This document shows, one piece after another, positions 24,824 through 36,244 of a DNA stretch of 64,000 nucleotides. Where the stretch lies: positions 206,071 to 270,070 of the forward strand of contig JAODTK010005850.1 of NCBI GenBank assembly GCA_026419785.1, written 5' to 3'. The position numbers and the translations under genes were made by a program. The DNA comes from Sclerodactyla briareus. Taxonomy: Eukaryota > Echinodermata > Holothuroidea > Dendrochirotida > Sclerodactylidae. The notes beneath the pieces are model-generated. The model was not told the origin of the DNA. It did not search any database and saw only the letters and a program-made list of their open reading frames with translations. The number at the start of each line of letters is the position of its first letter. Position 1 is the stretch's first letter.

Positions 24824-25925
24824 TGTCGTATAGTATTTTGACTACCTCATTTCTTTACTTTTAAACGCTAGCATGTTATTATATTTAGTTGATAATTTAG
24901 ATGTTTTCCAGCACAACATGGCTATCTTCACATAGTCTTAAGAATTGAGGGCGCGTGTCTTGCCATTCCTTCTAAGAGCCCACAGGCTAGAGGCGTCAAA
25001 TTAAGTCTGCCCGGATAAATTTACGGTCCGATGCTTTGATGTTGTCGGTGTGTTTGAACCAGCTGTTTATAAAGCTATTTTCCCACGCTTCCTATTGTCT
25101 AATATGTTATATTTATTTCTAGCTTCCGGCAAATTGTATTTTGGCGGCATTTAGTTAATTAGTGTCCAGGGACACAACTACACTCCCGTGGGTTTTTGCC
25201 CTGGTGCTTGTTTGCCGGTCAAACGAACTCCTTTTATTCTTTGGACCTCACATACGCCCCTAATATTTAGGGAGTGCTGCTGACTACCACCCCAACCTAT
25301 CTCGCGGCCCTCGCGTTTCTTGAGGGACAAAAAGCGTTTGCGCATTGGTCATTTTCAACTCACGGTTTGTGCTGACGTCAATATTAAATATTTATTGTTT
25401 CGTTCTAGTGACGTGATTCGTCATCGCTCGTCACACGTCGCACATAGGCGGAGCATAGGCTCGCAAGTGTAAACATAGCCATTGAATCTATATAGTAAAA
25501 TTGAGGGTGGAGCCATATAAGTCATTGCAGCGCATCTGGACGGGGAAGCTCATTCGAGTCAGTCGAGTGGATCGGCTGAAGTCAAGATCAGTTAGGAGTA
25601 AGAGTTAGGAAAACCCAGTTAGGAATAGAATATTAATATGTAGGGACATTTTACAGTCTTTTAAGTCATTTTATTTACGCAACAATCATTATTTACAATC
25701 AGCTCGCATCAAGAGTATAAACTTATAAAGTCCACGGACCCTTTGTCGTTCCATCGAGTTATTTTTATAGAAGGAACGTTCTAATTTACAAATCATCATG
25801 GACAAAGTTATTTTCCCTGAGAAGGAGGCGTGTCTCGCCAGACCCCCCTCGAGTTCATCCAAGGCAGCCTTAATCCTCTGGATCCCCCCTCCCGAATGGG
25901 ACTACAAGAAAACTACACACGACCA
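24824..25925 (+). repeat. 3' LTR
   Basis: It begins TGTCGTATAG at 24824, just after a purine-rich tract, and runs to 'cacacgacc' near 25923. It carries the same TATA-like 'gccatataagtc' as the 5' LTR (near 25512). The AATAAA of the 5' LTR is replaced here by a sequence reading 'agtataaac'. Confidence 0.85.
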
Positions 25926-25929
25926 TTAT

Positions 25930-28230
25930 TCAGTAAAAAAAACTGACTATTCGCTGAAATTTCCAAACTATACCATAATTTTTGACCAAATCAAATATTG
26001 GAGGTGAACACCCCCGCCCATACCCTGCCTGTAACTACGCCCTGCATGGTTTCCTTTCGGTCATTTCAGTCAGGCCCGAAAGTGGTCATTTCAGTGATGT
26101 ATAGGTGATAGTGATTATATATCCAACTATCGCACTGCCTGAGTGCCTGCATGGTTTACAAATCCGGACACGCGAGCGGGCGGAATCCTTTTCCCGAATG
26201 TTTCCTCTGTTCCTCGCAACCACCAGGGACGGTTCACCCCGCGAGCGGGGGGTGTGGGTGGGTGTCTCCACCCCCCCCCCCTCATAACTGGGCAGAGCAA
26301 GCTTGCAGTTGGAATTTTCGAATATCCAATTGGAATTCTGACAGATCGTCAGATTGTAAATTGTTAATTTTCCGGACTGAGAGGGTTCCGAGACCAAGTC
26401 ACTTTGTAAAATTTTCCAACTCACCAAAAGGAATATTTCTTATACATGTAAAAACGGTGAATACAAATGCAACAAAGTGTAATAGACTTTTTTTTTTCAA
26501 TGCAGTAATGTGAAAAAATTTCGCGCGCATTCGCGCGCTTCGCGCGCATAACAACAGTGATTGGCTGCCGGTGATGTATATGACATCATGGTGGTTCATT
26601 GGTTTATGATTAGAGATTAGGGTAGGGATTAGATTCGCGTACACCCAATACGGAAAAAGTCTTGTAAAAAGCTGCGAATTGACCCTCACGCATTATTTTA
26701 AAGCATTTTTTAGGCTAGTGCAATGGTGTAATCGGATGGGAAATTAAAACCTACAAATAGCGTCCTGGATATCAGCTGAAGGTCCGTGGACGATACGATA
26801 TCCCTGTTTTTCCAAGATTTATCCGGGGGACCCCCCCCCCCCAAAAAAATGGCGCTTACGTGCACTGGAAAACCACTAGTAAGGAGCACAACCTGTTGAA
26901 CATAAAGTCGGGGTACAGCGATAGAACCGAGGTCTGACAAATGTTCAAAATTTTCCCACCGATTACAGAAGTTTTAATCACAAAATGCTCATGTTTGAAT
27001 CTTTGTATAGCAGGCCCAAAACGCCAGGGAAAGTTCATTTCCGCCATCTGTGGGCTGTGCGCAACCCGAAAAATTCTTGGGGGGGGCGCTTCCGCGTCAA
27101 CCATGGTGTGCTTCCGCTTAGATACGTATATTCTGCCGCCCCACTGAGAAAGTTCTCTGCCTCCTTGTGCCCCCAGTATGAAAGGTCTGCTGGCGAGGTC
27201 ACTGGCTGACTAGCCAAAATTTATTAGAATGCCCTCTAAATTGAATTGTCCCGTATGCCTTAGCCTGCTAAAGCAGACGATATGCGGGAGCCACTCCTCA
27301 TAAGTTGAGGGGGCTATTCCTCTTTGGTATATACCTAGGTCGTCTGAGTTTGTTTAGCAAATCAACCGATTGGTTCGAAGGGCCCCTCTGCACAATGAGT
27401 GAATGAGGCTGATACGAGGTGAACAAAAGTCAAACGCCTGTTTCGCCAGGCCTAGTATGGCCTAAGTTTGCAGTCCGCTGTCATTAAGAATTACACCAAC
27501 CCCAGCAAAAGAGCCCTACTATTACTGCCCATGATCTCATTAAATTTTTGCAGGAAAAAATCACAAGCATCCCTGAGTAGCAAGTCGCCTCTAAGGACGT
27601 GAAACATGCAAAATTATTATGTAACGAAAAGTGAATGTTTAGGAGTGTCAGAATGCATCTAATTGCATCTAAGGCCACCCTGAAATGCGAAAAATTCTCT
27701 AGATTAGTAAAGGGGGCATCGGCGGTCCTATGAAAAGTGAAATCTAAATTCACTAGAATCTTAATTGCTGCCCTCGATTCGATTTGGCGAGACAAACAAT
27801 CGCATCCTATGAACATTTGAAAATGCTAATTATTTCTGGAATGAAATGATGTTTTGGAGTGCTATATTGTCACCCACCTGCTTATTGTGTCACACGAAAA
27901 TGCAAAAATTTAGACCCCTCCCCCAGAGCCATTAGCAACTTCAGCACTCCACTCAAAATTACGTAGTTTGATGAGGTGTCTCCACAGTCATCCCGAAAAC
28001 AGTTTCTCTTCTTAGATGAGATTGGCCTCAATCCGACTCTCTTCACTGAACTCCATATCTGTGAACTCGCGGTCTCGATTGATCAATTTTCACAAGTTCA
28101 CATAAACTCTTAAAATAAACAGGAGCCCCTCAAATGACAAAAAAGGAACGCCAAAATGCACCTTTCAGTATGGGATTGGGGGTGAGTTGGAAAAAAGAAT
28201 CTAAGCCAGTTGAATTTTTCTACTTCTTCT
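25930..28230. other. Gene-free stretch between the retrotransposon and the CFAP97D-type gene
   Basis: Apart from the CG tract at 26521, I find only overlapping open frames on opposite strands, C runs near 26270 and 26830, and no splice-bounded exon or known family. Confidence 0.45.
26521..26549. repeat. GCGCGC-rich tract
   Basis: Alternating CG blocks separated by 'attc' and 'ttc' form a compact palindromic tract with potential to adopt Z-DNA. No gene adjoins it. Confidence 0.7.
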
Positions 28231-28232
28231 TC

Positions 28233-28285
28233 ACCCCCCCCCCCTCCCCCCCTCCCCCCACCCCCCCCCCCCCCCCCCCCCTCCC
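28233..28285 (-). repeat. C-rich tract, G-quadruplex potential on the minus strand
   Basis: About 50 bases almost entirely C on the plus strand with isolated T or A, so the minus strand has several G runs of six or more. It yields a spurious glycine-rich ORF. It lies about 420 bp upstream of the CFAP97D start. Confidence 0.85.
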
Positions 28286-28554
28286 CTTCCCGCCTAATCA
28301 CTAAGACCTAGCTACGTCCCTGCCTCCACCGATCAACCAACCAAACCTCTCTTATCCCAGGACAAATCTCGGTGTACGCGCCAGAGTGAAGGCTTAAACT
28401 ATTAATATAGTTAAAAAATGCGCCACCCGGTGTTCGTTTCCACTATCATCGCCGAGCTCAATATTCCCCGCATCGACCGTCCTCGGGTTGCTGTTCAACC
28501 GTGAGTCATCGTGTAAACATCCCACGATCGATATGGGACCTCTTTTTGCAAGCA

Positions 28555-28568
28555 CCGTCCTTGGTAAC
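28555..28568 (+). promoter_or_regulatory. Candidate RFX X-box
   Basis: CCGTCCTTGGTAAC matches the right side of the RFX X-box consensus (CCATGGYAAC) at nine of ten positions; the left half site is poor. It lies about 135-150 bp upstream of the start codon of a cilium-associated gene. X-boxes typically occur there and drive ciliary genes through RFX factors. The functional call is inference from motif and position. Confidence 0.4.
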
Positions 28569-29377
28569 AACAGATAGACACACACCGAACTATTTCCACT
28601 TTTATGCCCTGTGGAACTCATAAATCGACGCGCACTATTGATTGAAACACGGTGATTACAGGATTCACTAGTTGTATTTTTCGAGCGAAGAATATTTCTA
28701 AGATGCACAAGTCCTATCAGCCAATTACCTACCCCCCTGCCAAAGCGGATTTTGAAGGTAGATATGGCCCCGGAAGTATTATGAAGAACACCGTGACAAG
28801 TAAATTTTTTTGGTTTACGAACAACAAGCTCTCGCCTTCAAAATGCCTAGTCCTAGTATTACAATGACGAGTCCTATCCCTCGATCATACATTTACCACG
28901 GGACCTATTGAGCTAGGCCCACGTGATTTTGAAACTACTTGGTGGGTAACACAGATAAATCTATACCTCTGCAATTAGTTTGCTGCCTACTGGAACATGG
29001 GCCGAATAACTTTTAAAGCGTCACTTTCTGACGGAACTGATTATCACATTAGGTTCCAACCCCACCTACTCCTTAGTGCCTTGGTGATATTATAATTAAG
29101 AGGTGTGATCCTTGGTCCGCATACATTAGTAAATGGGGCAAATTATTAGGGTGAGGGACCATGTCCCCCATGAGCCTAGCCTTAGACTAGTTTTAGTATA
29201 CTATTCTGTTGATGTTATGTTGTCCGTGGCTTCACATAGGAATTTTTTTTTGGGGGGGGGCAAACCTTCTCCAGGACCCTTGTAACCAAGAAATTTTCAT
29301 CACAAAAAAACTTTTTCACTGATCCTGGATCGTTGTAAAAAGCTGATTTTTACCAATTTTGCAAGAGTCTTCAGGTC

Positions 29378-29500
29378 TAGGGACCCATAAATTGTTTTTA
29401 TTATTTTGCCAATAAGTTGGACATGGCTATAATGAGGGGCGCACTCCCTTGGGTCCCATTCCTTAAACCTCCCCCCCACACCACTTGGACCCTCTCCCAC
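29378..29500 (+). repeat. Dispersed repeat copy (pair of 9580-9700)
   Basis: It shares 'cccataaattgt', 'ttttgccaata', 'ggcgcact' and 'cccttgggt' followed by a C-rich tract with the copy near 9.6 kb. Same orientation, no coding content. It lies within an intron of the CFAP97D-type gene. Confidence 0.65.
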
Positions 29501-31099
29501 GTGGACCATTCTCTCAGTATGCCACAGATTGTGTGCGGCAATTAATGGAAGTATCAACAATAGCCTTCAACCCACTCTGAATGCCAGGTACAGGGGATAT
29601 TCGACTGTGCATGCTCACTTCGGGTCCACTTTTCGTCGCCGTGATCGTGACCCCAGCTTAGGCGTACATGAGTATGCAGTGTATGGATTATACAGCTTTG
29701 AAGACCAGGTCACTTTTATGCCAATCTATTTTTTGTCATTTTCGAAAAACCACTGAGGGGTGAGAGTGCCACGTGATAAACTCGCACCTCCCGCTAGAAA
29801 ATTAAGTGGTCCCACCTTTTTTCTATCCTTTCATTTCACCCCTTTGCCTCTGTTACACCTAGCCACTCACCCTGGGGGCACAGTGATTTCACATTCCTGT
29901 GAAGACTAAGGTGCCATCACTTAAAATTTGAGAGTCGCCAAACACTATGAGCATTTTCTGTCAGCAAAAGAATTTCTTAATTGAATTTGGGGCCTCAACT
30001 TGGCTGTCTATTCTCAATGGTCGGACTACCTCAAAAACCCATTGCCATATTTTGTCTTGGACTATAATTTTAGTGGCTTTCTTAATGTGTCATTCCCCAT
30101 TTTTCAGTATATGATGTATTTAGTGTATTAAGTATTAACAGGTTCGAGAAGCAAGGACGATGGTCGACACCAAGCCAACCCACAACTTACGTTCGATCTT
30201 CACCTCAGCTAAAGACCTACAGTTACCACCTCAGAATCGCTCAATTGTTCGTTTCCTTATCTAATATCTACTCATTTTGGAAGCAAATTCTGATTTATCC
30301 TGCAACCTTCCCCACCCGTTATTATCCAGATGAACACAACCCAAACACTCCCTTCCTCGTTTTTTTTCGACAAGTGTGTGCCTAAACAGCAGGCATACCA
30401 ACTCTATTTCAGGGTGGCTTGGAGGGGAGACAGTGCCCCCCCTCCCCCCCCCAAAAAAAAAAAAAATTGCTAAGGAAGCCAACCCAATGGGTTTCATTGT
30501 GAAAATTGATACACCATTTCGTTACCTTCTTTAATGGTTGCAGGGCAGGAGCCAGGATGGCCTTTTTGATGAGTGATTTGAACTCAAGTATGTATCATCT
30601 ATGAATATCACCCCCCCCACCCACCCACCCCCCTAAATATATTTTCATGGAGCACTAAAAATCATGCACATTTTCTCTCCAACTGGTTGACTTGGACTCT
30701 CTGCCTGTGATATGGAAGCTATTCCATCCCACCATGTGCAGTCATGTTTATATTATGTCTGTTACCAGAGTCTATCATGATAAACCCTTGATGGTGTACG
30801 GGAACCGTGGTATTGTGATCAGTGATGTCTGGGAGTTTTCATTGTTTAGTGCTGAAACCTCTTCTACCTTTCTACACTACAACTAGTTCTAGTGTTCTTA
30901 TTTTAAATCTGTATAGTCCGATTAAGTGTCCTGACACACTATAATCTGATCCTCCACTTCACCAATTCTTTGTTAACTCTGGGAGGATTTTAATAAAGTG
31001 GAGTAAATTAAACCTGGGAGTTATAATTATGTGGAGATCAGATTAGTTTGGCCGACAGATCGGTATAGACTCAAGAGATGGTCGTTATTCAATCTGGTG

Positions 31100-31180
31100 A
31101 AGCATTTCCGTTGTGTCCTTGGGCAAGACACGTCCCTACCCATACACTAGGCACCTGTGGAGACCCAATACAAAATCTGT
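31100..31180 (+). repeat. Fragment of a dispersed repeat containing TGTCCTTGGGCAAGACAC
   Basis: The block 'tccgttgtgtccttgggcaa' with following 'gacac' resembles a motif I know from the 3' part of widespread SINE and MITE families in aquatic animals. Only a short fragment is recognisable. It lies in an intron of the CFAP97D-type gene. Confidence 0.4.
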
Positions 31181-31377
31181 GTATTTGTTGAGTGCGTGCC
31201 CGGTTGTCATGATATATTCTTTGTGCTACAGTTATCTCTGAAGTTACCCGATTGAAGTTCACGACCATTAATTCATAGAGTGACCACTGCACGCATAGAA
31301 CCTGTCACAGGCCAGGTACTGGCTGCACTAAACTTGGGCCAACTGCAGGTGTTTGAAGTCTAGTTCCCAGCCAATCA

Positions 31378-32230
31378 GTGTCCGAGTCCAAGCCGAGTCC
31401 AGACCGAGTCCTCAACAGATCCGAGTCGAGTCCTTGTGTCCGAGTCCATGATTCCCTATTACAACTTGGCATTTACAGAAATATATGGTACCGAGGTTCA
31501 AAGAAGCAAGTTATTTGCGTTAGTTGTTACAACATCACTCCCCCCACAAACAGGGTATATTGTAATGTTGCATATTCACTCCATACAATTTTGTTGCCGC
31601 CCCGTACCTGTTTCACAGTTTGGTCGTCATTTGGAAGTTCATAACATACCACGTAGGCCTAAATGTAATGGGGCATACAGCGTGCCAAACTAACAGGCAA
31701 AATAAATGCCCTAAACAACTCATTTATTAACTTCCCCTGATCCCACCCTCCACAGTTGCAAACTCTAGGACAATAAAATTTTCCAGAAAGCAGTTATCAC
31801 ATTGAAGTATTTATCCATTGCAATGTCCAAGACATGAACATATCCATCTTATAGACATGCGTCCATAGTGTAGTACCTCATAAGTATGCCACCTGCTAAC
31901 AGCCATTCCGACAAGCTCAGTCAGTCCAATAAAATGCCATTATTGGCTAAACTTTCCATATTTGATTTGAAGTGAATTCTGGAGACATTGACAACAAGGC
32001 AGTACATCGCATTCATGATGTCACTGTCGATGTCAACATTTTTGCAGTTAACCCCTAAGTTCGGGATTTCCCGGTGGTAATTTTTTCTGAGCCGGTCTTG
32101 GAACCTGGACTCGGACGAGTCCCAACAGCGAGTCCCCTATTCTGAGTCATCAAGGACGCGTCCGATACCTGTCCCTTCAACCGTCCTCGAGACCGGTCTC
32201 GAGACCAAAGACCGACTCGAGTCCTCCACC
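31378..32230. mobile_element. Segment bounded by CGAGTC-repeat clusters, possible foldback element
   Basis: Left cluster 31378-31450 repeats GAGTCC/CGAGTC about seven times. Right cluster 32095-32230 repeats GACTCGG/CGAGTC/GAGACC forms in mixed orientation, including the palindromic stretch GTCCTCGAGACCGGTCTCGAG. About 640 bp of A/T-richer unique sequence lies between. This arrangement fits a non-autonomous DNA element with repetitive inverted termini. Alternatively it is two independent degenerate minisatellites. It sits in an intron of the CFAP97D-type gene. Confidence 0.5.
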
Positions 32231-33761
32231 TGGCAAACTATCCAGGGTGGTGGGGTTGGCTGAAAATTCTGAAATTTGTGGTTTCCTCTCTTCGTACTGG
32301 TGCCTTTCTTTGATGTGCCGATTAGAAAGTTTCCAGTATTTTAGCCAACTGACCATTAACAGCATGGCCAAATGAGGGCCGCAAAAAGTTGGCCATTCTG
32401 AAAGCTATCCTGAGGGTAATCTTGCATTTTTCAAAGGCATTGTGAAAAAAATCATTGTGATCTTGCTGGGGAATTTCCGCCTCCTATGGGAGAATAAATT
32501 TGCATTAGTTCCTAGCACTGGCCTGATGAGGATAATTCTGTAATATTTCGCACATGTATCTGTTCCCGAACCCCACTGGTCTTTCTCTGGGAACTTCCCT
32601 CAATAACGTACTATGCTGTTTACATCTGTAAAAGGCTGTAATGCTGATTGATGAGGTAGATTCAATTTGCCTGGGAATTTCAGTCCCACTCAAAGAAACC
32701 CCCCTCTTCATGGAAGTTGAATGCCGAAGTGGGGGCAAGTCATCAAAATCTGTTCATGTCAAGTCCACCTTGCTCAAAATAGTGTCAGTCCAGTAAATTC
32801 AGGGCAATGTCACTGTAACAAACTCAAAGGAAGCAAGTCATCTTCACTCACAGGGAGTCACCAGCAGTTTAATTCAACCCTCAGTCACAAGTGCGACTTG
32901 TCCCCATCACTGGTTGCAAACGCACCTAAGCATTTGTTTTAACAGTGAATAGTTCAATGTCCTTATAACAATATGGTCATACTTTCCCCGTTTCAGCTTG
33001 AGGAAGAGCGTTATGCGACCTCGAGAGCGACAACCGGATCCTCCTGAGAAGCTGTCTCGATCATGAGAACAGGGGGAGGGTCGACAATCACAACAGCTAT
33101 GTCTCAAAGAGGTCAGGACAAGTCTGCATTTAGGTTTAGATAGCCCTATCGTGCCTCAATTTCCGTTACCATCTGGCAACGCTGTATGGCAGCAACTGGC
33201 AAATAAGTAACAGGGATGTTAGTAAGAAGTCATCAACAGAATCGTCCCAGTAAAATTTGATAAGAAACGTATATTCATCACTGAACAATCATGCATGGGC
33301 CATTGTTTGTCATGATGCCATGTGAATGGGTTTTGTCGATTGTTTGGCCAGTTCTTGGGAGAAGACAACTATTTTTCCTCCCACTAGCTGTGGAGCTCTT
33401 CATTTGGTTTCCGAGTCCTTTCCTTTATAGTCAACTTTTATGGCAGACAGGGTATACAGGAGAACTATTTCACAACCCCAAAGCCCAGAATGGCCACATA
33501 GTTGATGTCTGCAGTGCAGTGTTTTAGAGCACTGATTTTGAGTCTTTCACACCATAGGTATGGCGGTCTAAAATCTCATATTTGAACTGACTGCTTGGGT
33601 GCTCGGCCATTCAGAGAGTCAGATAGCGGATGCATAATCTAAATTTCTCTATTCTCGTTATCTCAGCTTGAATCGATAGAAGAGGCAACGTGAGCTCTTG
33701 AGAATCACCAAGGAGAACCAGGAGATCTTGAAGAGGATTCTCGCGAGGGAGCCGGAGTACA

Positions 33762-34880
33762 ACCATCTTCAATGGGAGCGAGACTGGGAGGATAACGAGA
33801 AGTTCATGGACAGCATCGCTAGATACCCTAGAGACTGGTGGGAGCTACAGCAGGAAGAGGGAACTGAGGTGGAAGGAGGAGGAGGAAAGAGGTTGGTACC
33901 CCAGGGAATAGCCGGGGGGGGTGGGGTGGGAATTGGGTTAAGTATCGCTAAATACCCTGGAGACTTTGGGAGCTACTTAGGTATGATGAAACATAGGGTG
34001 AAACCGGAAGGATGTGAGTAAAGAGGTTTGTACCCCAGGAAAAAGCAAGGGGGGGGGGAAGAATGTGTGTGGCCCACCTTCATGAAACCTGACTGGGAGT
34101 TAACAAGTGTTTCACATCAAAACCATCGCTAGATACCTAGAGATTGTGGGAGCTACAATCCAATAGGCTAGAGGGAAAAGGAAAGAGGTTGGGAGAATGA
34201 GTGTGGCTGGGAGATGGGACAGGACGAGGAATGGAGGGGAAGGAGACGAGGAAAGTTTATACCCCCGAGAATTACATGGGATGTTGGGCATGACTCCTTA
34301 CAACCATCTACAGTGTGCATCTTGACAGAGGTCAAGGAGATGTACAGAAAACTAAAATTGTAATGCCCGGAGGAGGGGTTTGGGGTGGTTCACATGTAAC
34401 TCATGGGATAGCAATGCAATCTCTTTGGAGAGGACTGTGGGAGCCACAGCTATCCATCTACAGTTTATAGCCAGACTGGGATGATAGATAACATCTCAGA
34501 GCCACCCTGGATAATGAAGGGAGCTTTCATCAGCAGGCAGGACGATGTGTGAGAGGAGAGGAACGAGGTTTTTTCCCCACAGGGGAGGATGAGTAAGGGG
34601 TTTTGCGAGTCGGGGGTCATAGCCATCTACAGTACCATTAGCTAGCAACCCAGGCGAAATGATGGTAGCTACTATTCATAACTGAACAGATTTGAAGAGA
34701 GAGAAAAAAATTGTACCCAGGGGAGGGGGGGGGGGTGGTGTGTTACTTTTTTCATAACTATCTGCAGAGAACAGGACTGGAAATATCAGCGATATTTCTC
34801 CCCTAATTTACTGTCATTACAGAACGAAGGAACGAGAAGGCCGCCGCCAAAAATCCAGACTGGGAGGAAGTCCAGGACCA
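33762..34880 (+). repeat. Degenerate tandem array derived from the CFAP97D exon
   Basis: Two exon segments recur downstream. 'catcgctagataccctagag' of the exon (33813) reappears in altered form at about 33943 and 34123. 'ccatcttcaatgggagcgag' (33765) is echoed by 'catctacagt' or 'atctgcagag' at about 34303, 34455, 34624 and 34758, several followed by 'gactggg' or 'gactgga'. Spacing is irregular, roughly 130-180 bp, with G-rich filler ('gggggggg') between copies. Only the first copy lies in the conserved exon; the rest have lost the frame. Confidence 0.7.
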
Positions 34881-35149
34881 AGAGTCGTGAAGAGACGCCC
34901 CTCGATGGGAGGGAAGAACACGCAGGAGGGTCCGAGAGGGCCGGGGAGGAGGAGGCCGCCCAAAGAAAAGGAGAGAGATTTGGATATGGAGAAGGTGGAT
35001 AAGAAATTGCAAATGATGAATCGGGGGATACAGAAGAAGAAGGGTTGAAAAGAGTGATAAGACAAAGAGGGGGAAGATGGAATGAGTTAACGGGATGGGA
35101 ACAAGGAAAAGTGACACTGAGGAGTTGGATTGTAATGCAGGACAAAGAG

Positions 35150-36240
35150 AGGAAAGGGAGGAGGAAGCTACTGGCTTTGCATAAATGTTAGTAGATACTG
35201 TATGAGTAGAGTTGGCAGGGTTGGTGTGGTCAAGGTATGGATATTGTAGAAACCTTGGAAGTGGGTCAGGAGAAGAATAGAGCCTATGCAATAACATTGA
35301 CAGACAAAGATTGTGTCGGTGGGAGAAAAAGAAAGAAATGCACTTCTATGCAGACTATTGTTGAATACTTAGACGAGGCACTACGATGAATAAGCATTGC
35401 CGAGTCACACAATTGTCATATGGGACATTCTACCTGAGTAAACCATGTTCAGGTTCTCTACAAATATTAGTTGGGTTTTATTTTATAATATCAGCAATCT
35501 CTGTTGAATGTGGACGCTGCTTGTTTCACCATCGGATCTATTTTTGAGTAAAGTGATGCTTCTAGTAGGGATTATTATTACACTAATGCTTATATAGCGC
35601 AAAACTGATGCTGCCAGTAGCAGTAGGAATGCATGGAATTTTGGTACTATTTGTAATGTGGCTAGCCATCGTGCAATACATAATTATAAATGATAGAGTT
35701 GCATGTTTACCTAAAATTGTAAGAGAAAGGAGTACAGCATCATGCAGGGCTCTGGAACTGCCTACTTTATGCTTAAGTTTTTTCTCTCATCATTTGTACA
35801 TGTTGTGATCATAACTATACTAAGTGTGATACAGTTTTCTGTTTATGAATTCAGATTTATGCAACTCAATACGCAGCCATTAATCATGTTCCATGATATA
35901 CCAGCTATGTGAAAAAAGGCAAATTAAGAATCATACCTTGGGAATAGAATGAAAAGTCAAATTTTTTATTTTTTTTCATGATAGTTGTGAATCAAGTCGA
36001 TCAATTTTTTTTAAACGAATTTTGGTATAATTTGTATTGGTATTTACTAACTGCATGTACAAAATGAATATGTCGTAGCAATGTGGAAATTATATATTGC
36101 TAACCTTGTTTTCTTTGTAGTTTATTCATTACACTTCTGGAAATATTAATGCTCTCTAGGTCCTGCAAAGTTTTCCGGGTGTGTATAATCCTTGATTCCT
36201 ACTTTAACACACACAGTTATATAACAGAGGCCATTTGCCT
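35150..36240. other. Gene-free stretch after the CFAP97D-type gene
   Basis: I see no exon. 'cttatatagcgcaaaac' near 35590 is a word common in dispersed repeats of marine invertebrates; the rest is A/T-rich unique sequence. Confidence 0.4.
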
Positions 36241-36244
36241 AGCA

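Larger units (their letters stand above)
14458..25925 (+). mobile_element. Ty3/gypsy-class LTR retrotransposon, full-length but degraded
   Basis: Two long terminal repeats (14458-16570 and 24824-25925) bound an internal region. It begins with a primer binding site and carries gag, protease, reverse transcriptase, RNase H and integrase in that order, which is the Ty3/gypsy arrangement (integrase last). Both LTRs begin TGTCGTATAGTATTTTGAC and end around ACACACGACC. The 3' LTR is preceded by a purine-rich stretch, 'aaagattcgggaggat'. The total is about 11.5 kb, inflated by extra sequence in the 5' LTR. Frames shift many times in gag and pol, so no functional polyprotein can be made from the sequence as given. 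No clear target-site duplication was found, perhaps because the outermost LTR bases are blurred. Confidence 0.88.
28703..34890 (+). pseudogene. CFAP97D2-like: CFAP97D-family cilia/flagella-associated gene, frame broken
   Basis: CFAP97-domain proteins are small ciliary/axonemal proteins; CFAP97D1 is needed for sperm flagella. Exons seen: 28703-28757 (start MHKSYQPITYPP, donor G|GTAGAT); 30142-30222 (ARTMVDTKP, then a shifted frame reading TFDLHL); 32997-33111 (LEEERY, then after one missing base DLESDNRILL and RGRVDNHNSY, donor AAAGAG|GTCAGG); and 33667-33980 (SLNR, TAG stop at 33677-33679, then KRQRELLRITKENQ, NHLQWERDWED and IARYPRDWW). The phase between the last two exons is exact, giving Ser-Leu-Asn-Arg across the junction; relatives have Glu, Asp or a similar residue where TAG lies. 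A possible terminal exon follows 'tgtcattacag' at 34816. An exon expected between the first two was not found. Either this is a pseudogene or it holds assembly errors. CFAP97D2 fits the N terminus better than CFAP97D1, but the paralogue is not certain. Confidence 0.8.

Noticed and set aside
33698..34021. Independent gene starting at 33698
   Set aside because: The frame begins at TTG, not ATG, and its upstream codons continue the CFAP97 domain back to a splice acceptor. It is an internal exon.
34803..35297. 164-codon open frame on the minus strand, the longest in the window
   Set aside because: It is antisense to purine-rich sequence around the possible CFAP97D terminal exon, is Ser/Leu/Pro-rich low complexity, overlaps other open frames, and has no family motif.
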